DNA from: Streptomyces sp. Ru73
Lineage (GTDB): Bacteria; Actinomycetota; Actinomycetes; Streptomycetales; Streptomycetaceae
Reading direction: 5' to 3'
DNA: 64,000 bases
Assembly: GCF_002920575.1 (NCBI RefSeq)
Contig: NZ_PQSQ01000006.1
Span: forward strand, 1 to 64,000
Shown here: piece after piece, positions 17,585 to 25,538 of the stretch
Numbering within the stretch: the stretch's first letter is position 1
How the letters are laid out: every line of letters starts with the position of its first letter
Notes under the pieces: model-generated
The model's input: only the letters and a program-made list of their open reading frames with translations
What the model was told of the DNA's origin: nothing
The model's database searches: none
Program-made: the position numbers and the translations under genes

Positions 17585-18798
17585 GCGGCGCGCTGCCCAG
17601 GACGGTGCTCGCCGGCCCGGCGGAACCCTCCTCGGACGGCCGGGACGCACGGGCCGGGTCAGGCCGCGGTACCGGCACCGCGTGGCACGTGGCGGTGGTG
17701 ACCACGCTCACCTCGATGCCGGTCTTCCTGCCGGGCGCCGCCGACAGCCTGATCTGCCGGGAACTGCACTGGCACACGGGCACGTTCGGTGCCCTGCTGG
17801 CGGTCTACTGGCTGGGCTCGCTGCTCGGCGCCACCGCCAGCCGGTCGGCCCGGGCGCCGGTGGCTCCCGGCGCTGTGGTCGCGGGAGCGCTGCTGGCCAC
17901 GGCGGCGGCGCTCGCGGCGGGTGCCGCGGTGCCTGGCGCGGGCCTGTGGGCGGGCGCGGTGCTCGGCGGGTGCGTCTACGGGTTCAGCCAGCCGTACACC
18001 AACGCCCTGCTGATGCGCCGCTGCCCGCCCGGTGTACAAGGGCGCGCCTTTGGCCTCAAGCAGGCCGCTGTGCCGGCCGCGACGCTGCTGTGCAGCGTCG
18101 CCGTCCCGGTGTTCGCCGTCCCGCTGGGCTGGCGGGCGGTCTTCGCGGGCGGTGCCGCCGTGTGCGGGGCCTATGGGGCGGTGCTGCTGGCGCGGGTACG
18201 GCGTGAGCGCGCACCGGAGCGGCGGAGCGGCCCGCGCGGGCCGGTTCCGTGGCACCCGCGGCTGCTGGCGCTGGCCGCCGCTGGGCTGCTGGGGGCGGCG
18301 ATCGGCAACAGCCTCGGCGGGTTCCTCGTGCTGACGCTGGAGGGTGATGGCTTCTCCCTCGGCACGGCGGGCTTCCTGGCGGCCGGGAGCGCGGGGCTGT
18401 CCGTCCTGGCACGGCTCGGCGCCGGCTGGCTGACGGACCGGGCGGGGCACCGGACCTGGCGGCTGCTCGGCGCGATGTTCGCCGTGGGCACGGTGGGCAC
18501 CGCGCTGCTGGCGGGCGGCGACACGGCCGGCAGCGCCGTCGGTGCGTTCCTCGCCTACGCGGGCGGCTGGGGCTGGGCCGGCGTGCTGCACCACGTCGCC
18601 GGTGCCGCGTACCCGGGCCGGGAGAAGCAGGCCACAGCGGTGACGCAGATGGGGGTCTCGCTCGGTGCCGCGGCCGGTCCGTTCGCCTTCGGGCGGCTGT
18701 ACGAGCAGTTCTCGGGCGGGGCGTGGACGCTCCTGTCGGCGGCGGGGATGGCCGCGGTGGTGTGCGTCGTCGCGGCCCGCCGCGGCAGCCCCGTGTGA
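17581..18798 (+). CDS. MFS transporter
   Basis: Membrane transporter of the major facilitator superfamily, 405 residues with about 12 hydrophobic segments beginning near residue 38 (VVTTLTSMPVFLPGAADS). The loop after TM2 (YWLGSLLGATASRSARAP) and the second half (LARLGAGWLTDRAGHRTW) carry the MFS A-like GxLxDRxGRR pattern. The first 35 residues are a hydrophilic tail. The start ATG overlaps the FAD gene stop (ATGA). It probably exports the product or imports a precursor. The end of the gene faces a leftward TTGACA/TATGGC promoter-like element in the following intergenic region, which could produce antisense RNA. Confidence 0.88.
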   Translation: MSGALPRTVLAGPAEPSSDGRDARAGSGRGTGTAWHVAVVTTLTSMPVFLPGAADSLICRELHWHTGTFGALLAVYWLGSLLGATASRSARAPVAPGAVVAGALLATAAALAAGAAVPGAGLWAGAVLGGCVYGFSQPYTNALLMRRCPPGVQGRAFGLKQAAVPAATLLCSVAVPVFAVPLGWRAVFAGGAAVCGAYGAVLLARVRRERAPERRSGPRGPVPWHPRLLALAAAGLLGAAIGNSLGGFLVLTLEGDGFSLGTAGFLAAGSAGLSVLARLGAGWLTDRAGHRTWRLLGAMFAVGTVGTALLAGGDTAGSAVGAFLAYAGGWGWAGVLHHVAGAAYPGREKQATAVTQMGVSLGAAAGPFAFGRLYEQFSGGAWTLLSAAGMAAVVCVVAARRGSPV

Positions 18799-18808
18799 CA
18801 GGTCGCCA

Positions 18809-18877
18809 GCCATATTTGACTGGCCCCGTATCTTGTCAATGACAGTATTGACAGGGTGCGGGGCCGGCTGCTTGCAT
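18809..18877. promoter_or_regulatory. Palindromic promoter/operator region, copy 2
   Basis: TGTCAATGACAGTATTGACA at 18834-18853 has the same 7-base arms (TGTCAAT/ATTGACA) and 6-base spacer as the copy at 9266-9285. Rightward, TTGACA, 18 bases, TTGCAT (18872-18877) drives the KASIII-like gene; CTGCTTGCAT is shared with copy 1. Leftward, TTGACA, 19 bases, TATGGC (complement of 18809-18814) also matches copy 1 (TCAARTATGGY in both). Copy 1 measured from -10 to -10 is 69 bases and so is copy 2. The leftward half has no gene to drive here. Confidence 0.8.
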
Positions 18878-18914
18878 AACGGTCGACGGCGGCCCGTTCC
18901 GGGAGGGAAGCGCG

Positions 18915-19955
18915 ATGAGATTCGGCACCGACGTGCAGATACGGGCAGTGGGGGCATGGTTCCCGCCGGCCCTGGACACCGCCGAGCGGGCGGTGGCCGA
19001 AGGGCGGCTCCTCCCCGAGGTGGCCGAGCGCATGGGCATCACGGCGCTCCCGGTGGCGACGGACGTCTCCGCGCCGGACATGGCCGTACGGGCGGCCCGG
19101 ACCGCGCTGGAGCGCGCCGGCTGGGAGGGTGGCGAACTCGACCTGCTGGTGCACAGCTGGATCTACCACCAGGGCCACGACATGTGGTCGCCCCCGCACT
19201 ACATCGCCAAGCTGCTCGGCGCCGCCGACTGCCTGCCGCTCGCGCTCCACCAGGGCTGCGACGGCGGCGGGCTCGCCCTCCAGGACGCGGCCCTCCGGCT
19301 CACCGCCGACCCCGGCACCCGCAAGGCACTGGTCGCCAGCTCCGACCGGTTCGTCCTGCCGGGCATCGACCGCTGGAACTTCCAGCCCTCCATGCCGCTC
19401 GGCGACGCGGGCACGGCGATCCTGCTCGACCGGTCAGGAGAGCCCGGCGCCGCCTTCACGCTGCGCGCGGTCAACACCTACGTCGCGCCCGAGCTGGAGG
19501 TCCTGGTGCGCGGCGACCGGCCGTTCGCCGACATGCCGATGCAGGTCGAGCTGCCGTTCAGCGTCCTGGACTCCGCACGCGCCGGCGCCGACCTGCTCGG
19601 CTCGGTCGCGTACGACCACCTGACGAGCCTGGTCAAGGCGACCCTGGACGACGCCGGAATCGGTCCCGACGACCGCAGGCTGCGGTACGCGGTCCTGCCG
19701 CGCATCGGCGCCTCCGGGGTGGCGTCCCTCTACCTGCCGGCGCTGCGGGACCTGCTGGACGTCGAGTACCTGCGCTTCGACGACCTGACCGGACACCTGG
19801 GCTGCGGCGACTGGGGCGCCGACCTCAACGACCTCTTCGAGCGCCGGCTCCTGGCGCCGGGCGAGATGGCGCTGCTCATCGGCGCCGGCGCCGGTCTCAC
19901 CTGGGTCTCCGCGATCGTCCAGGCCCCCGAACACGCCACTGAGCAAGGAAGGTGA
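18915..19955 (+). CDS. KASIII-like enzyme with altered active site
   Basis: Thiolase-fold protein of 346 residues related to FabH and to acyl-transferring KASIII homologues such as CerJ and DpsC. The nucleophile Cys115 is present (LHQGCDGGG). The FabH His region reads AVLPRIGASG, with no His-Gln-Ala-Asn, and the FabH Asn-Gly region is replaced by LTGHLGCGDWGADL, which supplies a His and an Asp. This GHxGxxD pattern resembles the CerJ/DpsC type, which transfer or condense acyl groups in special pathways, and not elongation. GGGAGGGAAG precedes ATG 18915. It is 3 bases from the oxygenase gene and shares its promoter type with the other KASIII gene. Confidence 0.85.
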   Translation: MRFGTDVQIRAVGAWFPPALDTAERAVAEGRLLPEVAERMGITALPVATDVSAPDMAVRAARTALERAGWEGGELDLLVHSWIYHQGHDMWSPPHYIAKLLGAADCLPLALHQGCDGGGLALQDAALRLTADPGTRKALVASSDRFVLPGIDRWNFQPSMPLGDAGTAILLDRSGEPGAAFTLRAVNTYVAPELEVLVRGDRPFADMPMQVELPFSVLDSARAGADLLGSVAYDHLTSLVKATLDDAGIGPDDRRLRYAVLPRIGASGVASLYLPALRDLLDVEYLRFDDLTGHLGCGDWGADLNDLFERRLLAPGEMALLIGAGAGLTWVSAIVQAPEHATEQGR

Positions 19956-19958
19956 CAC

Positions 19959-21020
19959 ATGCTCACTGATTCGACAGCCGGCCCGGCCGGCGCCCCGGCA
20001 ACGGACGACGCGCCCGTCACCCTCGCCCACGGCTACGTGCCCGTGATCGACACCTCCTCGGCCCGGCAGGGCGACCCGGCACGCCGGGCGCGGGTCGCCC
20101 GGGCGATCGGCGAGGTCTGTGAGACGAGCGGCTTCATGGCGGTCACCGGGCACGGGGTGCCCGAGGCCCGTATCCGTGCGGTGTACGAGGCGACCAGGCA
20201 GTTCTTCGCCCTCGCGCCGGAGGAGAAGCGCCGGCTGCTCGCCGACCCGGACGACCCGCTGATGCGCGGCTTCGGCGTCGAGGGCAACCTCGCCGCCGCG
20301 AACGACGGCGTGGATGCCGAGCAGGCCAGGAAGCTCGCCGACCTCTCCGAGACCTACACCTACAACAGACTCGGCGACGAGGGCGCGACCGGCATCCCGG
20401 ACGACGCGGCGCCGGGCCTGCGCACCCCCAACAAGTGGCCGGAGCAGGCCGGCTTCCGCGCCGCCTACCTCGCGTACTACCGCGAGATGGAGCTGCTCGC
20501 CCGGGAGCTGGCCCGGCTGATGGCGCTGGCCCTCGACCTGCCGGAGAACTGGTTCGACGACAAGATCGATCACCACATCTCGAACATGACGGCCAACTAC
20601 TACCCGGGCCAGGAGAACCCGCCGCGGCCCGGACAGCTCCGCAAGGGCGTGCACAGCGACTGGGGCCTGCTCACCATCCTTTACCAGGACGGTGCGCCCG
20701 GCGGCCTCCAGGTGCGGGACAAGGCGGGCCAGTGGGTGGACGTACCGGCCGTCGAGGGCACCTTCGTGGTCAACATCGGCGACCTGATGGCCGTATGGAC
20801 CAACGACCGCTGGGTCAGCACCGTGCACCGGGTGGTCAACCCGCCCCGCGAGGTCGCCCACCGCGAGCGCTACTCCCTGCCCTTCTTCCTGCAGCCCAAC
20901 TACACGGCACCCATCGAGTGCATCCCCACCTGCACCGGCCCTGACAACCCGCCGCGGCATGCCCCGACCACCTCGGGCGCGTACCTCGTCGGCAAGCTCA
21001 GCGCCGCCTACGGCATATGA
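19959..21020 (+). CDS. 2-oxoglutarate/Fe(II) oxygenase, isopenicillin-N-synthase family
   Basis: Cytoplasmic non-haem iron oxygenase, 353 residues. The N-terminal DIOX_N region starts VPVIDTSSARQGDPARRARV with the GFMAVTGHGVPE segment. The iron triad is HSDWGLLT (His and Asp) near residue 230 and STVHRVVNPP near residue 290; the 2-oxoglutarate Arg follows in ERYSLPFF. Members hydroxylate, desaturate or cyclise small molecules. It starts 3 bases after the KASIII-like stop with AAGGAAGGTG before the ATG, and its stop overlaps the DMT transporter start. The substrate is probably the pathway intermediate. Confidence 0.92.
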   Translation: MLTDSTAGPAGAPATDDAPVTLAHGYVPVIDTSSARQGDPARRARVARAIGEVCETSGFMAVTGHGVPEARIRAVYEATRQFFALAPEEKRRLLADPDDPLMRGFGVEGNLAAANDGVDAEQARKLADLSETYTYNRLGDEGATGIPDDAAPGLRTPNKWPEQAGFRAAYLAYYREMELLARELARLMALALDLPENWFDDKIDHHISNMTANYYPGQENPPRPGQLRKGVHSDWGLLTILYQDGAPGGLQVRDKAGQWVDVPAVEGTFVVNIGDLMAVWTNDRWVSTVHRVVNPPREVAHRERYSLPFFLQPNYTAPIECIPTCTGPDNPPRHAPTTSGAYLVGKLSAAYGI

Positions 21021-22078
21021 GCGCCGGCAGACGGGGCGTCCGCGCGTGGCGCCCGGCGGCCGCTCCGGGCACGGCAGCGCCCGGAGCGGCCGCCGGCCGG
21101 GCGGTGGCCGTCCTCCTCGCCTTCGCGGCCGGTGCGGTGCTGTCCTGGCAGGCCTGGGTGAACGGCAGGCTGGGCGACCGGGTGCACGACGGGGTGGCCG
21201 CCGCCGCCCTGTCGGACGGCGCCGGGCTGCTGGTCCTGCTGCTCGTCTGCCCGTGGCTGCCCGCCTTCCGCGGCGGCGTACGCCGGCTGGCGGCGGCCCT
21301 GCGCACCCCGCGCGGCGCGCCCGGCAGCCTCCGCCCGCACCACTTCCTCGGCGGCCTCGTCGGTGGTGTCGTCGTCCTCTCCCAGGGCGTCAGCACCGGG
21401 GCCCTGGGCACCGCCGCCTACACGGTCGCGCTGGTCGGCGGCCAGACCCTGAGCGGCCTGTGGGTCGACCACTTCGGGCTCGGGCCCGGCGGCGCCTGCC
21501 GGGTCACGCCCCGCAGGATCGCCGGCGCCGTGCTCGCCCTGGCGGCGGTGGCCGTCCCGCTGCTCGGCTCGCTGGCCACCGGCGCCGTATGGCTCGCGGT
21601 CCTCCCCTTCCTGGCCGGTATCGGGCTGTCCTGGCAGATGGCCGTCAACGGCCGGCTCAACGTCGAGGCCCGCACCCCCTACCCGTCCGTGACCCTGAAC
21701 TTCCTGCTCGCGGCCGTGGTGCTCGGCATCGCCCTGTGCGTCGACGTCGTGCGCGCGGGCCTCCCGCGCCACTGGCCCGGCGACCCGCTGCTGTACTGCG
21801 GCGGACTGCTCGGCCTGGTGTTCGTCCTGGCCTCGGTCCTTCTGGTGCGCCGCATCGGCGTGCTGGTGATGGGGCTGGCCATGGTGGCGGGGCAGACCGT
21901 GGGCGCGCTGGCCGCGGACGCGCTGTTCCCCGGCGACACCGGCACCGGACCGGGCGCCGTCCTCTCTTCCCTCGCAGTCCTGCTCGCCGCCGTACTGGCA
22001 TGCCAGTCGCCGCACGCCACCGCGCGCCCGGCACGCGACGAGCGTCCCTCCCTCGAACCGGAGCTCACGGCTCCCTGA
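21017..22078 (+). CDS. DMT-family membrane transporter (YdcZ type)
   Basis: Inner-membrane protein of 353 residues with about ten hydrophobic helices. Two halves begin with the same motif, VLSWQAWVNGRLGDRV near residue 45 and GLSWQMAVNGRLNVEA near residue 205, the internal duplication seen in YdcZ-type (DUF606) transporters. N- and C-terminal tails are Arg/Ala-rich. It overlaps the oxygenase by 4 bases and is followed by thyX 20 bases later. It is likely an exporter for a small product or intermediate of the cluster. Confidence 0.85.
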   Translation: MSAGRRGVRAWRPAAAPGTAAPGAAAGRAVAVLLAFAAGAVLSWQAWVNGRLGDRVHDGVAAAALSDGAGLLVLLLVCPWLPAFRGGVRRLAAALRTPRGAPGSLRPHHFLGGLVGGVVVLSQGVSTGALGTAAYTVALVGGQTLSGLWVDHFGLGPGGACRVTPRRIAGAVLALAAVAVPLLGSLATGAVWLAVLPFLAGIGLSWQMAVNGRLNVEARTPYPSVTLNFLLAAVVLGIALCVDVVRAGLPRHWPGDPLLYCGGLLGLVFVLASVLLVRRIGVLVMGLAMVAGQTVGALAADALFPGDTGTGPGAVLSSLAVLLAAVLACQSPHATARPARDERPSLEPELTAP

Positions 22079-22097
22079 CAGAACCAGGCGGACAACC

Positions 22098-22865
22098 ATG
22101 ACGTCCTTGACCGAATCCCCGGTGACCGTCCCGTCGTTCGACATCGACGCCGACACCGACATCGAGCTGTGCAGCGACATCACGGTCGAGCTGGTGGACC
22201 ACCGGGCCGACGACATCGGTGTCGTACGGGCCGCTCGGGTGTCCACCGCCGGTGAGCGGGCGCACCAGGAGGAGCGCGGCGACACCTACGCCGCCGGGCT
22301 CATCAACTACCTGATGCGCAGCCGCCACGGCAGCCCTTTCGAGCACAACTACATGACGTTCCTGATCCACGCGCCGATCTTCACGGTGCGCCACCTCATG
22401 CGCCACCGCACCTGGTCGTTCAACGAGGAGAGCGCCCGCTACCGGGAGATGAGCCCCGTCTTCTACGTGCCCGACGGCGCCCGGCTGCTGCGCCAGGAGG
22501 GCAAGCCCGGCCACTACCACTACGTGCCGGGCGCGCCGGGCGACCTGGAGGGCGTGGTGTCCTCGGCCCGTTCCGTGTACGGCGCCGCGTTCCGCGAGTA
22601 CAGCCGGATGCTGGAGGGCGGCATCGCCCGTGAGATCGCCCGCATGGTGCTGCCGGTGGCCACGTACTCCTCGGTGTACGCGACCTGCAACGCCCGGGCG
22701 CTCATGCACTTCCTGGGGCTGCGGACCAACCGGCCCGACGCCGCCTACCCGTCCTCGCCGCAGCGGGAGATCGAGCTGGTGGCGGAGGGCATGGAGGCGG
22801 AGTTCGCGCGGCTGATGCCGCTCACGCACGCCGCTTTCGAGAAGTTCGGCCGCGTCAGCCCGTAA
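22098..22865 (+). CDS. thyX: Flavin-dependent thymidylate synthase ThyX
   Basis: Methylates dUMP at C5 using methylene-THF, FAD and NADPH. It has 255 residues. The ThyX signature is intact at residue 102: RHRTWSFNEESAR fits RHRxxSxNExSxR exactly, followed by YREMSPVFYVPD. FEHNYMTFLI and YATCNARALMHFLGLR, with the dUMP-binding residues, also fit. Housekeeping actinobacterial ThyX usually has one more residue in the signature (RHRVGWS type), so this copy looks like a paralogue. ThyX-type PolB methylates UMP in polyoxin synthesis, so a role in modified pyrimidine synthesis is possible. The alternative is self-resistance or folate balance. Confidence 0.92.
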   Translation: MTSLTESPVTVPSFDIDADTDIELCSDITVELVDHRADDIGVVRAARVSTAGERAHQEERGDTYAAGLINYLMRSRHGSPFEHNYMTFLIHAPIFTVRHLMRHRTWSFNEESARYREMSPVFYVPDGARLLRQEGKPGHYHYVPGAPGDLEGVVSSARSVYGAAFREYSRMLEGGIAREIARMVLPVATYSSVYATCNARALMHFLGLRTNRPDAAYPSSPQREIELVAEGMEAEFARLMPLTHAAFEKFGRVSP

Positions 22866-22938
22866 GCACCGAACGAAGCGTCGCCGCGGGGGCCGGCGCA
22901 GCAGCTGCCCCGCGGCGGCCTCACCGAGGAGGTCAGAT

Positions 22939-23526
22939 ATGCGTGTCACGGTGTACGCCGGTTCCGCGCCGGGCAACCGTCCGGTCTTCGCCGAGGAGGC
23001 GGGCCGGTTCGCGGCCGGGCTCGCCCGGCAGGGCTGCGAGATCGTCTACGGCGGGGGCAGCGTCGGTCTGATGGGGGTGATCGCCGATGCCGCGCTGGCC
23101 CACGGCGGCAAGGTCACCGGGGTCATCCCGCAGTCCCTGGTCGACGCGGAAGTGGCCCACGGCTCCCTCACCGATCTGCGGGTGGTGGACACCATGCAGG
23201 AGCGCAAGGCGCTGATGGCGGAGCTGGGGGACTGCTTCGTCGCGCTGCCCGGCGGGGTGGGCACCCTGGAGGAGCTGTTCGAGGTGTGGGCGGGGCTGGT
23301 GCTCGGCCACCACCGCAAGCCGCTGATGCTGCTGGACACCGAGGGGTACTGGAACCGGCTGGTCTCGCTGGCGCTCAAGACCGCCAACTACGGGTTCATG
23401 AGCGACGAGGAGAGCCGGTCCCTGGTACCCATCCGTACCGCGGAGGACCTGTTCACGACCGTCCGGAACTGGACTCCGCCCCGGCCGCGCTGGTCAGCTC
23501 CGTCAGCGTCTGCCGCAGCCAGCTGA
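22939..23526 (+). CDS. LOG-family nucleotide 5'-monophosphate phosphoribohydrolase
   Basis: Rossmann-fold enzyme of the TIGR00730 (lonely-guy, LOG) family, 195 residues. Members cleave nucleoside monophosphates to a free base and ribose 5-phosphate. The nucleotide loop VYGGGSVGLMGVIAD and the catalytic motif LPGGVGTLEELFEVW are intact, with MQERKALM before them. GAGGAGGT lies before ATG 22939. The final ~74 bases overlap the convergent PadR gene. It follows thyX closely, so a nucleotide is modified and its base possibly released by the pair; that step is inference. The C-terminal SAPSASAAAS tail is low complexity. Confidence 0.9.
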   Translation: MRVTVYAGSAPGNRPVFAEEAGRFAAGLARQGCEIVYGGGSVGLMGVIADAALAHGGKVTGVIPQSLVDAEVAHGSLTDLRVVDTMQERKALMAELGDCFVALPGGVGTLEELFEVWAGLVLGHHRKPLMLLDTEGYWNRLVSLALKTANYGFMSDEESRSLVPIRTAEDLFTTVRNWTPPRPRWSAPSASAAAS

Positions 23527-24019
23527 GCTCGGCCTTCGAGGTGGCCCGCGCGATGGTCAGCACGCCCCGGCGGAAGGGGTCGTCGATGTCCTGGGCGCGC
23601 AGCGGACGGTCGCCCTCGTAGAAGTAGCTGCTGGGCTCGTTCAGGAAGTCCAGCCGCCGCTGGAGGACCTCCGCCTGCGCCGCCGGGTCCGCCAGGTGGC
23701 GCAGGAAGGCCAGCAGCACGAACCAGCGGTTCTCGTCGGTGATGAACGGCTCCTCCGGCTTGCGCAGCAGCTCCATGAGCCGTTCCTCGCCCTGCCCGGT
23801 GAGGGTCAGCACATGGCGGGGCGCCGCCGCTGCCCCCTGCTCCGGCGAGCGCCGCAGCAGGCCGGCCTTCTCCATGCGCTTGATCGCCGGGTAGAGCGTG
23901 CCCTGACTGACCGCGCGCACGTGTCCGGTCAGCCGGGCGAGGCGGACGCGCAGTTCGTATCCGTGCAGGGGCTCTTCGTGCAGGAAGCCCAGGACGGCCA
24001 GATCCAGTGTGCTTGACAT
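23453..24019 (-). CDS. PadR-family transcriptional regulator
   Basis: Winged-helix repressor, 188 residues. The N-terminal PadR domain has LDLAVLGFLHEEPLHGYELRV (family: LxxxILGLLxxxPxHGYEL), QGTLYPAIKRMEKAGLL, and the C-terminal Vir_act_alpha region DENRWFVLLAFLRHL. It is convergent with the LOG gene and overlaps its last 74 bases. It is divergent from an MFS transporter, the common PadR arrangement, so it probably represses that transporter and itself. Three CGACATAC repeats lie between them. Confidence 0.92.
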   Translation of the reverse strand: MSSTLDLAVLGFLHEEPLHGYELRVRLARLTGHVRAVSQGTLYPAIKRMEKAGLLRRSPEQGAAAAPRHVLTLTGQGEERLMELLRKPEEPFITDENRWFVLLAFLRHLADPAAQAEVLQRRLDFLNEPSSYFYEGDRPLRAQDIDDPFRRGVLTIARATSKAELSWLRQTLTELTSAAGAESSSGRS

Positions 24020-24058
24020 GGCTCACGAGCATACGACTAGACTCGCCATAGGTCGATA

Positions 24059-24113
24059 CGACATACATAGCTGGCGACATACTCAGCTCACAGAATAGAT
24101 CGCATCGACATAC
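24059..24113. promoter_or_regulatory. Three CGACATAC repeats in the padR-MFS promoter region
   Basis: The direct repeat CGACATAC is found at 24059-24066, 24075-24082 and 24106-24113, spaced 16 and 31 bases, about 1.5 and 3 helix turns. The region is much AT-richer than its surroundings. PadR proteins often bind ATAC/GTAT-type sites, so these are candidate PadR sites. Confidence 0.55.
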
Positions 24114-24180
24114 GCGCAGGCCGGGAACGACGGTCGGTCCGAGCGACCGCGGCCGGTCTCATGGCTAGGAGGTCACCCCC

Positions 24181-25470
24181 TTGTCCGCCTCATCGAATCC
24201 GCAACCCACGGCCCTGGCTCCCGACGACGGGGCCGGCGGCCCGGCGCAGCCCACGGCCGCCGCCACGGCTGCCGATCCGGCGGCCGAGCGGTTCTCCGTC
24301 GTACCGCTGCTCGCGCTCTCGCTCTCCGTCTTCGCCCTCTGCTCTGCGGAGTTCGCCCTGATCGGGCTGCTCCTCCACGTCTCCCACGACCTGCACGTGA
24401 CGGTGGCGACGGCGGGCCAGCTGCTCAGCGCGTACGCGTTCGCGGTCGCCGTCGGCGGCCCCGTCGTCACCGTGCTCACCGCCCGGGTCGCCCCCAAGAC
24501 CCTGGCCCTCGCGCTGCTCGCGGTCTTCGGCGTCGCCAACGTCCTCGGCGCGCTGGCACCGACCTTCGGCATCCTGATGGGCGCCAGGACCATCGGCGCG
24601 CTCACCCACAGCACCTTCGCCGCCGCGAGCATCCTGCTGGCCGTGCGGCTCTCGCCGCCCGGACGGCAGGCGTCGGCCATCGCCTGGGTCGCCGGCGGTC
24701 TGGGGCTGGCGACCGTGCTCGGCGGCCCCCTCGGCACCGTCATCGGCGAGGCGTGGGGCTGGCGGGCCACCTTCTGGACGGTGGCGGTCGCGGCCGTCAT
24801 CGGCGTGCTGGCCATCGGCTTCCTGGTGCCCAACGGCCTGGGCGGCGGCGAGAAGGTGTCCTTCCGCGCCGAGGTCGGCGCGCTCGGCAGGTCCCAGGTC
24901 CTGTGGGCGATGGGCGTCACCGTCGTCTCGCAGACCGGCTGGTTCCTGCTCTACAGCTACATCACCCCGCTGCTCCGCCAGGTGACCGGCTTCAGCGAGG
25001 GCGTGTCCGCCGCCATGCTCTTCGTCTTCGGACTCGGCGGCTTCATCGGCAACGCGCTGGGCGGCAAGCTCGCCGACCGGTCCCTGCGGGGCACGCTCGC
25101 CGGGATGCTCGCCGTGCTCGCCGCGATGCTCCTGCTGATCGGCTTCGGTGCCGGCGCAGCGGTGCCCACCGTGACCGCCGTCCTGCTGATCGGCCTGGCC
25201 TCGGGCGCGCTCGTACCGCCGCTGCAGGCCTGGGCGCTGGGCGCGGCGGGCGGCGGCTCGACCCTGGTGCTCGCGGCCAACACCTCCGCGTTCAACCTCG
25301 GCAACGCCGCCGGCTCCTGGACCGGCTCGCGGCTCCTCGACTCCGGCACGGCCGTCAACACGCTCGGCTACGTGGGAGCCGCCATCGTCCTGCTCTCCCT
25401 GATCGGTGCCCTGGTCGCCCTCCGCGCCCGGCGCACCGCAGCAGTACCGGCCGACGGGGCCTCCGCCTGA
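24181..25470 (+). CDS. MFS transporter (DHA1/CmlR-AraJ type)
   Basis: Drug-efflux-type MFS protein, 429 residues with 12 predicted helices starting near residue 38 (VVPLLALSLSVFALCSAEFA). Typical segments are GQLLSAYAFAVAVGGPVVTV and GARTIGALTHSTFAAASILL in the first half, and ALGGKLADRSLRGTLAG in the second. The TTG start at 24181 follows AGGAGG at a good distance. It lies opposite padR and 68 bases before a methyltransferase, so the two are likely co-transcribed. It most likely gives self-protection against, or exports, the cluster product. Confidence 0.9.
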   Translation: MSASSNPQPTALAPDDGAGGPAQPTAAATAADPAAERFSVVPLLALSLSVFALCSAEFALIGLLLHVSHDLHVTVATAGQLLSAYAFAVAVGGPVVTVLTARVAPKTLALALLAVFGVANVLGALAPTFGILMGARTIGALTHSTFAAASILLAVRLSPPGRQASAIAWVAGGLGLATVLGGPLGTVIGEAWGWRATFWTVAVAAVIGVLAIGFLVPNGLGGGEKVSFRAEVGALGRSQVLWAMGVTVVSQTGWFLLYSYITPLLRQVTGFSEGVSAAMLFVFGLGGFIGNALGGKLADRSLRGTLAGMLAVLAAMLLLIGFGAGAAVPTVTAVLLIGLASGALVPPLQAWALGAAGGGSTLVLAANTSAFNLGNAAGSWTGSRLLDSGTAVNTLGYVGAAIVLLSLIGALVALRARRTAAVPADGASA

Positions 25471-25538
25471 CGGCCGCATCCCACGCCGCACGCCACGGCC
25501 CGCGCGGGCCCCCTGCGGCCCGAGAAGAGAGAATCCAC

